Position numbers and translations under genes: made by a program. Of a stretch of DNA of 64,000 nucleotides, positions 16,734 through 24,560 are shown piece by piece. The stretch's first letter is position 1. Every line of letters begins with the position of its first letter. The notes under the pieces were generated by a model. That model made no database searches, had not been told where the DNA came from, and was given only the letters and a program-made list of their open reading frames with translations. The stretch comes from Halorussus limi (GTDB lineage Archaea; Halobacteriota; Halobacteria; Halobacteriales; Haladaptataceae), in contig NZ_CP096659.1 in NCBI RefSeq assembly GCF_023238205.1, positions 1,939,626 through 2,003,625 of the forward strand. Reading direction: 5' to 3'.

Positions 16734-17507
16734 ATGGTCGAGGCGTTCGCGGTCGCGAGCGGGAAGGGCGGAACCGGCAAGACCACGACGACGGTGGCGC
16801 TCGGGATGGCGCTGGCCGAGGAGTACGACGTGACCGTCGTGGACGCCGACACCGGGATGGCCAACCTCCTCTTTCACACCGGCCTGACCGACGCCGACAC
16901 CACGCTCCACGACCTCCTCGTCGAGGACGCCGACGCAGACGTGTCCGAGGCGGTCTACGACCGGTTCGGCATGTCCGTCGTCCCCTGCGGAACCAGTCTC
17001 GCGGCGTTCGAGGACGCCGACCCCGACCGACTCCGCGAGGTGGTCGCCGAACTCGCCGCCGACGCCGACGTTCTCCTGCTCGACTCGCCCGCGGCGCTCG
17101 GGTCCAAGAGCGCGGTCCTGCCGGTCGTCCTCGCCGACCGCGTGGTCGTCGTCCTCCAGCCCACGATACCGGCGCTCAGCGACGGCCTGAAAGTTCAGGA
17201 GTACGCCCACTCCTACGGGACCGCCACCGCGGGCGTCCTCTTCAACAAGGTTCACGACCCCGAGGAGGCCGCGGGAGTCGCCGAGAAGACCGAGCGCTAC
17301 TTCGACGGCCCGACGCTGGCGAGCGTCCCCGACGCCGACGCCGCCCGCGCGGCCCGGCGCGACGGCGTCCCGCTGCTGGCGCACGCGCCGGACAGCGAGG
17401 CGGCCCGCGCCTACCGCGAGGCCGCCGGAAAACTGGACGTGCGCGCGGGCGAGTCGGACGCCGTGGCCGACCGCTTCCGGAGCGCCGTGATTCCGGACTC
17501 GCCATGA
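16734..17507 (+). CDS. MinD/ParA-like P-loop ATPase
   Basis: The 257-residue protein has the deviant Walker A SGKGGTGKTTTT (residues 9-20, with the signature Lys11), VVDADTGMANLL as the switch I region, and LLLDSPAALG for Walker B. No clear C-terminal amphipathic membrane-targeting helix is visible, although the last 30 residues are helical and charged. MinD paralogues in haloarchaea position chemotaxis arrays, archaella and other structures. It overlaps the next gene by four bases (ATGA), so the partner is probably functionally linked. Confidence 0.88.
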   Translation: MVEAFAVASGKGGTGKTTTTVALGMALAEEYDVTVVDADTGMANLLFHTGLTDADTTLHDLLVEDADADVSEAVYDRFGMSVVPCGTSLAAFEDADPDRLREVVAELAADADVLLLDSPAALGSKSAVLPVVLADRVVVVLQPTIPALSDGLKVQEYAHSYGTATAGVLFNKVHDPEEAAGVAEKTERYFDGPTLASVPDADAARAARRDGVPLLAHAPDSEAARAYREAAGKLDVRAGESDAVADRFRSAVIPDSP

Positions 17508-18169
17508 CTCCCGTCTGCTCTCTCGACTCGGACCTGCCGGACTTGCCCAACGGGACTCTCGTCCGCTCGCGGGTCGAGTCCGACCTGACCGCGCCGCTGG
17601 CCGCGGCGCTCGACCGCGAACTGACGGGCTACGCCGTCCTCGAACCGCAAGACGCGCTCCTGCTGGACGCCGAGGGCGCGGGCGTGGTCGCCTTCGAGGC
17701 GGGCGTGCCCCGCTTCGCGTACCACACCGGCACGGGCCGCGGCGGTCCGGCGGCGCTGGCCGACCTCGCGGTGCCGGGTCCCTACGACGTTGCGCTCCGG
17801 AGGGCCCCCGACGCGCTGGCGGCCGTCGCAGCGCTCGACCGGAGGGACCTGCGCGTGTCGCCGGGTCTGGTCGCCGACCGCCTCGCGGGCGACCCGGACC
17901 TCGCCGAGCGGACGCGGGCGGTCGCGCCCTCCGAGTGGCACGACGCCGGTGGCGCTGACGACGACGCGGGAGTCGAGACGTCGGACAAAGGGTCGGCGAG
18001 CGACAGTGGGTCGGAGAGCGACAGGGGGCCGGCGAGCGATAGCGGGTCGCCGAGCGCGGTCGAGGCGTTTCTAGACGACGAGGAGAAGATAGACGCGATT
18101 CGGGACCGCGCCCGCGAGGAGGCCAGAGAGCGGGCCGAGGAGTGGGGACTGGAAGGCGAACTGCAGTAA
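17504..18169 (+). CDS. uncharacterised acidic partner of the MinD-like ATPase
   Basis: This 221-residue protein has no recognised catalytic motif. Residues 1-140 look globular (LTGYAVLEPQDALLLD, then VVAFEAGVPRFAYH). Residues 145-185 are a low-complexity Ser/Asp/Gly linker with SDSGS-like repeats. The C-terminus is a charged helix (about 188-215, EKIDAIRDRAREEARERAEEW) suited to coiled-coil or peptide-groove binding. Translational coupling to the MinD-like gene suggests that it is the cargo adaptor or regulator of that ATPase. Confidence 0.7.
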   Translation: MTPVCSLDSDLPDLPNGTLVRSRVESDLTAPLAAALDRELTGYAVLEPQDALLLDAEGAGVVAFEAGVPRFAYHTGTGRGGPAALADLAVPGPYDVALRRAPDALAAVAALDRRDLRVSPGLVADRLAGDPDLAERTRAVAPSEWHDAGGADDDAGVETSDKGSASDSGSESDRGPASDSGSPSAVEAFLDDEEKIDAIRDRAREEARERAEEWGLEGELQ

Positions 18170-18299
18170 TTTCTTTCCGCGCCGACTCCCGGGTCGGCCC
18201 GGTAGCGACACCGACCGAGTCGCGGGTGGTGCCACGGGCGACCGCCCTACCGTCTGGTTCTGCCGGCGAATCGCTCCACGGTCGCGTCCCGAGGTTCTC

Positions 18300-18341
18300 G
18301 TCCGGTCTAACGACCGGACCGGGCATGCGGGAAAGTTATTG
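18300..18341 (+). promoter_or_regulatory. trmB promoter with inverted repeat
   Basis: GTCCGGT (18300-18306) and ACCGGAC (18313-18319) form perfect seven-base arms around six bases. About 15 bases later the box AGTTATTG (18334-18341) stands 24-31 bases before the trmB ATG. The repeat is placed to control trmB, perhaps autoregulation or another factor. It does not match the TACT-GAGTA pattern described for the Halobacterium TrmB. Confidence 0.5.
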
Positions 18342-18364
18342 AGGTCGCCAGCGGAAGCAAACGT

Positions 18365-19435
18365 ATGGACTCGTCCGAACTCGTCGAGACGCTGGAACGG
18401 TACGGTCTCTCGCCGTATCAGGCGGCGGCGTACGTCACCGTGGTCGAGCGAGGGACGATGGCCGCCCAAGAGGTCGCCGACGCCAGTTCCGTTCCGCAAC
18501 CGCGCGTGTACGACATCCTCCGAGACTTGGAGTCGGAAGGGTTCGTCACGACCTACGAACAGGACAAACTCTACGTGCAGGCGTTGGACCCCGACGAGGC
18601 CCTCGAAACCGTCCGGGAGCGCGCCGCGGAACTCGAAGCCGCCGCCGAGGAGATTACCGACCGGTGGCAACAGCCGGCGGTCAAGGAACACACCGTGAGC
18701 CTGGTCCAGCGCGGTCGGACCGTCTTCGAGAAGGCCCGCGACGAACTCGACCGGGCGGCCGACCACGCCCAACTCGTCTGCAAGACCGACCACCTCGAAT
18801 CGCTCCGGCCGACGCTGACGGCCGCCCACGAGCGCGACGTGTTCGTGGACGTGACGCTGTACGACGTGGCCGACGGCGAGTCGCTCGCGGAGTACGACTT
18901 CTCGGAACTCTGCACCCACGCCCGCGTCCTCCGGCGGCCGCTCCGGTCGGACCCCTTCGGCGCACTCGTGGACCGCGAGCGCGCCTGCTACTCGTGGTAC
19001 CCCGCGACCGACGACGAGTACGGCATCTACATCGACGACAGCGCCCACGAGAACATGGTGTGGAACTACATGATGCACCTCCGGTTCGCGGCCGAGGAGC
19101 ACTACACCGCCACGCCCTACGAACCGCCGCTCCGGTTCGGCGCGCTCCGTGACTGTCTGCACGTCGTGGAACCGCTCGTGCGCGACGGGCGAACTCTCAC
19201 CGCCGAAATCGAGGGCACGTGGGTCGAGAGCGGTCGGCGCTGTGAGCTTTCGGGTACGATTCTGACCATCGACTATCCGGGCTTCGAGGAGGGCGAGTCG
19301 GCCACGCCCCTCCAGATGTTCACCGACGCGCGCCTCACCATCGACACTGGCGACGAGACCTACACCGTCGGCGGGTTCGACGCCATCATCGAGGACGTAG
19401 AGGCGACGCGGGTCGTAATTACCGACATCGAGTGA
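18365..19435 (+). CDS. trmB: TrmB-family sugar-responsive transcription regulator
   Basis: The 356-residue protein starts with a winged helix (ETLERYGLSPYQAAAY at 8-23; recognition segment VPQPRVYDILRDLESEG). A coiled region (ALETVRERAAELEAAAEEI) links to a C-terminal sugar-binding-like domain ending in beta strands (TVGGFDAIIEDVEATRVVI). In Halobacterium salinarum the TrmB protein is a glucose-responsive regulator that controls gluconeogenesis, glycolysis and cofactor genes. Length and domain order fit that protein closely. A TACT-N7-GAGTA operator match lies 25 kb away at 43983. Confidence 0.9.
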   Translation: MDSSELVETLERYGLSPYQAAAYVTVVERGTMAAQEVADASSVPQPRVYDILRDLESEGFVTTYEQDKLYVQALDPDEALETVRERAAELEAAAEEITDRWQQPAVKEHTVSLVQRGRTVFEKARDELDRAADHAQLVCKTDHLESLRPTLTAAHERDVFVDVTLYDVADGESLAEYDFSELCTHARVLRRPLRSDPFGALVDRERACYSWYPATDDEYGIYIDDSAHENMVWNYMMHLRFAAEEHYTATPYEPPLRFGALRDCLHVVEPLVRDGRTLTAEIEGTWVESGRRCELSGTILTIDYPGFEEGESATPLQMFTDARLTIDTGDETYTVGGFDAIIEDVEATRVVITDIE

Positions 19436-19443
19436 GTGGGCCG

Positions 19444-20007
19444 TCACGTCGCGTCTTCGACTGCGGGCACGACCAGTGTCAGCTTCATCTCCGACTCGTC
19501 GGTCGTCACGCGCACGTCGAACGCGACCGCCAGCACGTGCGTCTCGCCCGCCCGCTCTTGCACGACGACGCCCCGATGGGCCTCACAGTTGCCGAACCGT
19601 CGGTTCGGCCCGCCGGGGCAGTTCGACTGTCGCCACGCCTCGGCCGCAGTCTGGTTGTAGCCGACCTGATACACCGTTCCCTCCTCGACCCGCGAGGAAC
19701 GAAGCGCGTCCAGCCTCGGCTGTAGCGCCGAACGAACCGCGGTCACGGCCGCAGTTCGCTCGCTCCACGCGAACTCGCCGGTCGCGCCGGCCGCGGCGTC
19801 GTGGACCGCTCGCGAGAGCAGGCGCTCGGCGTTCCGGTCGGGGGCGTCGTACTCCGAGGTGGCGGTCACGTCGGCGTGATAGCCCAACTGGAGGTACGCG
19901 ACGACGACCGGTGCGAGCGCCACGGCGACCAGCGCGGCCGCCGCGAGGACGAGTTGGGCGCGCTCTCGGGTCGGCGGTTCGTCCGCCCCCGCGTCGGTCC
20001 CGCTCAC
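19444..20007 (-). CDS. pilin-like membrane-anchored protein 5 of the pilus cluster
   Basis: The 187-residue protein starts at GTG 20007 in a GTGA overlap with its neighbour; a GTG at 20022 would overlap it by 19 bases. After a charged N-terminus ending RAQLVLAAAALVAVAL there is a single hydrophobic helix, resembling archaeal pilin-like subunits whose helix follows a charged cleavage region. The rest is extracellular beta-rich sequence with a Cys pair (SNCPGG and GNCEAH). It matches a haloarchaeal pilus-cluster family I believe to be DUF7261. It ends the five-gene pilin-like run. Confidence 0.75.
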   Translation of the reverse strand: MSGTDAGADEPPTRERAQLVLAAAALVAVALAPVVVAYLQLGYHADVTATSEYDAPDRNAERLLSRAVHDAAAGATGEFAWSERTAAVTAVRSALQPRLDALRSSRVEEGTVYQVGYNQTAAEAWRQSNCPGGPNRRFGNCEAHRGVVVQERAGETHVLAVAFDVRVTTDESEMKLTLVVPAVEDAT

Positions 20008-20429
20008 GCGTACCACACCCAAATCGTCACGTCGCCGAACTGGGTCGTCACGCTCGCGGACCCGACCGCCACGCCCGCCGGTTTCCGGAAGCCGACCGCG
20101 CCGTGGGGCGTCCGGAGGCGAAACATGAGGTTGTCGGGGAGGATGCGCGCGACCCGCCGCCTGAGCGCCGCGCGTTCGCGCTCGAAGGCCTCCGAGGAGC
20201 GCACGACCTCCGAGAGTCGGGTCGCGCCGCCGTGTCGCGGCGGTTCGCCGGCGAGGACCGTCGCGGCGTCCTCGGCGTAGAGGTCGAGTTGCGCGGCCCG
20301 GTCGTCCGGCGGGGAGACGCCGAGCGCGAACCCCATCGCCACCGCGAGAATCAGCACGACCCCGACGCCCGCCTCCACTACCGACAGCGAGAGCTGTCCT
20401 CTGTCCGCCGTGCGATTCTCCTCAGCCAT
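20004..20429 (-). CDS. pilin-like membrane-anchored protein 4
   Basis: This 141-residue protein has a short charged head (MAEENRTADRGQLSLS) and one hydrophobic helix (VVEAGVGVVLILAVAMGF), then an extracellular domain. The Arg-Gly-Gln just before the helix is typical of haloarchaeal pseudopilin-like families (probably DUF7262). It overlaps both neighbours by a few bases, so the cluster is one transcript. Role in the pilus, minor subunit or assembly factor, is unknown. Confidence 0.75.
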   Translation of the reverse strand: MAEENRTADRGQLSLSVVEAGVGVVLILAVAMGFALGVSPPDDRAAQLDLYAEDAATVLAGEPPRHGGATRLSEVVRSSEAFERERAALRRRVARILPDNLMFRLRTPHGAVGFRKPAGVAVGSASVTTQFGDVTIWVWYA

Positions 20430-21099
20430 CGACGGTCACCGCCAGCATCGCCTTGCTCGTCTCGGCGGGATAGTAGGTCAGTTCGACGCTCCCGGAGGGG
20501 AGCGGGCCGTCGGTCTCGAAGGTCAGCGCGGTGGTTTCGAACCGCGAGAGTCGAACCTCGAACCGGCCTTCGAGACCGGACTCGTTTCGGAGAACGATAT
20601 TCTCGTTTGCTTTCACAACTTTTACCTTGCTCCCTTCCGGCGGAGACAGTCCGATTTCGACCCGCGGCGAACGCCGAGGGAGCGTCACGGTCGGGTCGCT
20701 CGCCGAGAGGTCCGGCGTCAGCGACGCCGCGGTTCGGTTCTCGACCAGCACGATTCGCCGGACGGTCGTCCCGCCGGTCGGGTCGCCCGCGGCCGCGAGC
20801 GTCCGGTCGCCGAGTCGGACTTCCACGTCGTAGCCGTCGGTCACGGCGAACTGTTCCTGGAGGCGGGTAGCGTTCAGCCCCGTCAGCGCGTCGTCTTCGA
20901 GGACGTTCGTGCGCGTCGTGACCGGCGAGTCGGGCGCGACGAGTCGCTCCGAGAGCGCGACCGCGACCCGCCGCTGGTCGGCGTCGCGTTCGGCGCTGAG
21001 ATACGCCCGGTCGGCCAACCCGAGACTCACGACCGTCACCGAGGTCACGACGAGGAGCGCGACCGCCAGTGCAGGCATGTTCATCTGGCCGCGGTTCAT
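20422..21099 (-). CDS. pilin-like membrane-anchored protein 3
   Basis: The protein has 225 residues. MNRGQMNMPALAVALLVV at the start combines the RGQ head with a hydrophobic helix (residues 8-28), followed by a long beta-strand-rich extracellular domain with two ARTF-like and KANEN turns. Probably the DUF7263 family. It overlaps proteins 2 and 4 of the run by 4 and 8 bases. No catalytic motif is seen. Confidence 0.73.
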   Translation of the reverse strand: MNRGQMNMPALAVALLVVTSVTVVSLGLADRAYLSAERDADQRRVAVALSERLVAPDSPVTTRTNVLEDDALTGLNATRLQEQFAVTDGYDVEVRLGDRTLAAAGDPTGGTTVRRIVLVENRTAASLTPDLSASDPTVTLPRRSPRVEIGLSPPEGSKVKVVKANENIVLRNESGLEGRFEVRLSRFETTALTFETDGPLPSGSVELTYYPAETSKAMLAVTVDG

Positions 21100-21584
21100 G
21101 CCCGGCCTCCCTCGCGTCCTCGCCCGTCGCCCGATTCGAGACGGACCGCGAGTCCGCCCGCGTCGCCGCTTCGGACCACGACGAAGGCGGGGTCGCGACT
21201 CGACCAGTTGCCCGACACCGACGCGACCGTCTCGGGGAGCGCGAGCGCGACCCGGCCGCCGACCCGGTCGGCGGGGTGGTCGAGGACCAGCGTCCGGTTC
21301 TCGGCCCGGACCGCGTAGGCCCGGCCGCGGACGGTCCGGGGGAGCGACACCGCGGCCCGGACCCGGACCGCGCGAGCGTCGGTCGGCACCGCCTGCTGGA
21401 CGCGCTCGGCCGACTGGGCCAGCACGCGCTCGCCGACCTCCGCTCCCGCCGCGGTCCGGTACTCGGGGACGACGCCGCCGTAGAGCGTCGCCGACAGGAG
21501 GCCGACGTAGAGGACGACGATACCGGCCTCCAGCGCCTTGCCGACGACCGGCGAGGCGGCGCGAGCGTCACTGATTTCAGGCAT
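21096..21584 (-). CDS. pilin-like membrane-anchored protein 2
   Basis: The 162-residue protein begins MPEISDARAASPVVGKALEAG and continues into a hydrophobic helix (IVVLYVGLLSATLYGGVV). The AxSPVVG element resembles the prepilin-like head of archaeal pilins. The extracellular part has strand motifs and a Gly/Arg-rich tail. Probably the DUF7266 family. Coupled to both neighbours by short overlaps. Confidence 0.75.
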   Translation of the reverse strand: MPEISDARAASPVVGKALEAGIVVLYVGLLSATLYGGVVPEYRTAAGAEVGERVLAQSAERVQQAVPTDARAVRVRAAVSLPRTVRGRAYAVRAENRTLVLDHPADRVGGRVALALPETVASVSGNWSSRDPAFVVVRSGDAGGLAVRLESGDGRGREGGRA

Positions 21585-22329
21585 TTCGGACCTCCAGTTC
21601 CATCTCGTGGACCACGAGGTAGGCCACGCGCTCGCCGGGGTAGGCGGCCACGACGCTCCGCGGGCCGTCGCCGTCGAAGTCGCGGGTCGTGACGCTGGCG
21701 TTCCGGCGCTCGAAGTGCCGCCGCCACGCGCCTGGGGGCGCGGTCTCGACCGCGACGCGGTAGGTGCCGTTGCCGAGAGCGGTCCGCCGGTGAGAGACCG
21801 TCGTTCGGACCACGACCGACGAACCGCCGGACCCCGAGACCGCGACCGACCCGTTCAGCGCGGGCGCGCCGACGACGAGGACGCCGCGGCCGTCTCCGTC
21901 GTCGCCGTTCCGCGACGCGGTTATCGGCGGCGGCGTCCGGACGTTGGCGTTGTTCGGCGGGCCGCGGACGACGGCCCCCGCGAGGAACGCGACTCGGCGC
22001 TCGCCCGCGGTGAACACCAGCGCGTCGGTCCGGACGCGCCGGACCACGCCCGACTCGTTCAAGACGCGGAGGTCGCGCTCGACGATCCGCAACTCGCCGT
22101 CGGTGAACGAGACTCGACCGCGGTGGACGCCGGTCGCTTCCACCGGGTCGAGCGCCGCGTCGAAGTCGGCGGCCACGCGGGCCGAGTCGGCCGCCGCGGC
22201 GTTCTCCTCGACGATAGCGCCGATGCCCGCGGTCAGCGACCCGAGCGCGACGACGACCACGCCGAGCAGCACGGCGACGCCGACGACGTTGGACTGCGCC
22301 CGGTCGGAGACCGGTGTCGGTCCGTTCAT
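21577..22329 (-). CDS. pilin-like membrane-anchored protein 1
   Basis: A 250-residue protein starts at ATG 22329, overlapping the TadC-like stop in an ATGA junction. SDRAQSNVVGVAVLLGVVVV is a good archaeal class III-like prepilin head with the hydrophobic helix at about 13-35. The rest is a beta-rich extracellular domain with a Gly/Asp loop (SRNGDDGDGRG) and several potential N-glycosylation sites (for example NASV). Probably the DUF7289 family; it is the largest of the run and the best candidate major subunit. Confidence 0.78.
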   Translation of the reverse strand: MNGPTPVSDRAQSNVVGVAVLLGVVVVALGSLTAGIGAIVEENAAAADSARVAADFDAALDPVEATGVHRGRVSFTDGELRIVERDLRVLNESGVVRRVRTDALVFTAGERRVAFLAGAVVRGPPNNANVRTPPPITASRNGDDGDGRGVLVVGAPALNGSVAVSGSGGSSVVVRTTVSHRRTALGNGTYRVAVETAPPGAWRRHFERRNASVTTRDFDGDGPRSVVAAYPGERVAYLVVHEMELEVRNA

Positions 22330-24290
22330 ATCATCCCGACCCCCGCGAACACGAAGTACGCGACGCCGACCAACGCGCCCGAGTGGAGCAACGCCTCGTA
22401 GCGCCCGCGACTCGCGTACCCGGCGAACCACCCGCAGGCGAGCATCGTCGCCTGCGTCACGACGTAGAAGCGCCGCCTGTCGCGGGCCGGTTGCACGGCG
22501 TCGGCGTCGAGCGCGATGCCCGCGTCGGCGGTCGAGATGGACGAGAGTTGCGCGAAGCTATCGAGGACGTAGACGTTGACCGCGACCATGATGCCGACGA
22601 CCAGCAGGGCCGTGGTCCACCCGACCGCGACGTAGACGAGCATGTTCGAGCGAAGCGCCTTGCGCTCGTGGTACAACCGCCCGATTTCGACCTGCAGGGT
22701 CTCGAAGACCGCCTCGGCGTCCCCGCCGGCGTCGAGCGCGCCCGTGACGAGTCCGATGGTCTGGTCGGCCAGCGGGGTGCCGACTCGGTCCACGAACCGC
22801 GAGAGCGCGGCCGCCTGCAGGTCGCCCCCGCGCGTGGTCAGGTTCGCGTTGAACGCGAGGTCGGACACGTCGCCGTCGAGCGCGCCGAGGTCCACGTCGC
22901 GGGCGACTCGCTCTACCGCCTCCGAGAACGGCCGACCCAGGCTGACGTGGCCCGAGACGGCGTGGACGAAGTCCTTGATTTCGCGGTCCTTCGCGTCGTC
23001 CAGATTCGCCCGCCTGAGCGCGACCAGACCCACCGGGAGGGCGGCCGCGACGTAACCGAGCAACGCGACGTTGACCGGCGAGTAGCCGAGCGTCCCAAGC
23101 GCGGCGGCGACCCCGACAGCGAGCGGTGTGAACGCCACCAGCGCGCTCGCGGGATTCCGGAGCGCGCTGGCGAGGACGGGGAGTGCGCCGTCCGGACGCT
23201 CGTAGTCCCGGCCCGACTGGTCGGGCGGGCGGAGCGCGGCGACCACCGCGGCGGCGACGCCGCCGACGACGAGGATGAACCCCGCGCTCCCGTAGACGAG
23301 GAGCGCGCGGACCGTGACCCGTCCGAACGGGGTCGCGGTCTCGGCGCTCAGTCCGGGCGCGAGGACGCTCATCACGGTCACGACGATGATGAGCAGGGCC
23401 GGAAGCACGAGCAGCACGACGAACATCTCCGCGATGAGTTCGAGGAAGTCGCTGGCCTGCTCGCGACTTCTGTCCTGTCGGTTCGACAACATTCGACTCT
23501 CCATCCGGAGGTACTGGGCGAGCGCGTCCGGCCCCTGCTCCGCGTGTTCGCGGAACTTCACGAGAAACGGAGCGAGCGCGTCCCGGGAGGGCGTGTCTCG
23601 GGCCACCACGCGCAGACCCTCGCCGAGACTGCCGGTCAGCGTCGCCTTGTTCAGCGCCTTCCGGAACGCCACCGCGGTCTCGCCGTAAGCTTCCTCGCGG
23701 TCGGCGACCTTCCGGAGCATCGCCGCGCCGTCCTCGTTGCCCGACGAGAGCGCGTGGAGGTACCGGACCGCACCGGGGAGCGTGCGTTCGATGTTCGACC
23801 GCCGGGCGCTCGCGGTCCATTCGAGGTAGCGCCCGCCGAGCGCGACGGTCGCGCGCTTGCCGGCGAGACCGACTCCGAGTCCGGCCCCGACCGCCGCGGC
23901 GGTCCGCGAGACGGCCGGGACGCCGACGGCTTCGAGACCGGGGACTCCCCGTCGGAGGAAGTCCGCGGCGGCCGCCAGCGTGGCGTCGGGGAGCGCGACT
24001 ACGACGACGAACGTCCACGCAGTCAGTAGCGCGAGGGCCAGCCACGACAGGCCGTAGGTCCGCGCGAGGTAGACGTCGAAACTCGCGGTCACGCCGGTCG
24101 CGCGGTAGTGCTTGCGGTCGGCGTCGTGGCGCGCCCGGTCGGCGTGCCGGGAGAACAGCGCGTAGAGCGCCCGGTCGAGGACCGAGAGCGTTGGGATGCC
24201 GGTCGTTTCGGTCGTTTGCACCCCGTCGGTAGTTGCGACTCGCTCGCTCTCGTCGGCGGTCGGGTGTCCTCCCTCACCGGCCGCGTTCAC
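22326..24290 (-). CDS. TadC/FlaJ-type pilus assembly membrane protein
   Basis: The 654-residue protein contains two type II secretion F-like domains (about residues 150-320 and 430-600), each followed by transmembrane helices. The SSGNEDGAAMLRKVADREEAYG and DAGGDAEAVFETLQVEIG segments mark the two cytoplasmic bundles. It is the inner-membrane platform on which the pilus ATPase acts. The start is GTG 24290, preceded by GGAGG. In related clusters it sits beside its ATPase; here 4.6 kb with two glucanase genes separates them, and this gene has its own promoter. Confidence 0.92.
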   Translation of the reverse strand: MNAAGEGGHPTADESERVATTDGVQTTETTGIPTLSVLDRALYALFSRHADRARHDADRKHYRATGVTASFDVYLARTYGLSWLALALLTAWTFVVVVALPDATLAAAADFLRRGVPGLEAVGVPAVSRTAAAVGAGLGVGLAGKRATVALGGRYLEWTASARRSNIERTLPGAVRYLHALSSGNEDGAAMLRKVADREEAYGETAVAFRKALNKATLTGSLGEGLRVVARDTPSRDALAPFLVKFREHAEQGPDALAQYLRMESRMLSNRQDRSREQASDFLELIAEMFVVLLVLPALLIIVVTVMSVLAPGLSAETATPFGRVTVRALLVYGSAGFILVVGGVAAAVVAALRPPDQSGRDYERPDGALPVLASALRNPASALVAFTPLAVGVAAALGTLGYSPVNVALLGYVAAALPVGLVALRRANLDDAKDREIKDFVHAVSGHVSLGRPFSEAVERVARDVDLGALDGDVSDLAFNANLTTRGGDLQAAALSRFVDRVGTPLADQTIGLVTGALDAGGDAEAVFETLQVEIGRLYHERKALRSNMLVYVAVGWTTALLVVGIMVAVNVYVLDSFAQLSSISTADAGIALDADAVQPARDRRRFYVVTQATMLACGWFAGYASRGRYEALLHSGALVGVAYFVFAGVGMI

Positions 24291-24348
24291 CGTGTCGCCC
24301 TCCTCGAATCGCGTTCATGCCCGTTCCTCTATTCTTTCTGGTATTTAA
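24274..24348 (-). promoter_or_regulatory. tadC-like promoter and 14-codon upstream ORF
   Basis: GTATTTAA (24341-24348, minus strand TTAAATAC) lies exactly 23 bases before an ATG at 24318. That ATG opens a 14-codon ORF ending TGA at 24274-24276, out of frame with and overlapping the GTG start of the membrane protein. The pilus ATPase gene has the same box at the same distance from its ATG (31144-31151 and 31121). Either the short ORF is a coupled leader, or this is a remnant start. Confidence 0.55.
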
Positions 24349-24379
24349 GAGCTAGTAATATCTGATTCTCGGGACGAAC

Positions 24380-24401
24380 TCCGGCGGAAGGTAACGCCGG
24401 A
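24380..24401 (-). terminator. inverted repeat after the GH81 gene
   Basis: TCCGGCG and CGCCGGA form perfect seven-base arms around eight bases, about 160 bases beyond the GH81 stop and ahead of the tadC-like promoter. No T tract follows, so a terminator role is only a possibility. Confidence 0.25.
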
Positions 24402-24560
24402 ACTACACGGTCACACTGGCGAGGACGGGGCGGAAGGGTCGTCCGGGGACATCGGCCGGGGAGTCGGACGGGTGGACAGTACTGACGGAAGTAGCGGTAA
24501 TGTTTTCGGACGTGGTGATTCAGTGGGTGCCGCGTTGCGGACGGAGATGGTGCGAGCGGC

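Noticed and set aside
22314-24029. 571-codon plus-strand ORF opposite the TadC-like gene
   Set aside because: Charged low-complexity composition typical of antisense frames; the TadC-like gene has clear domains.
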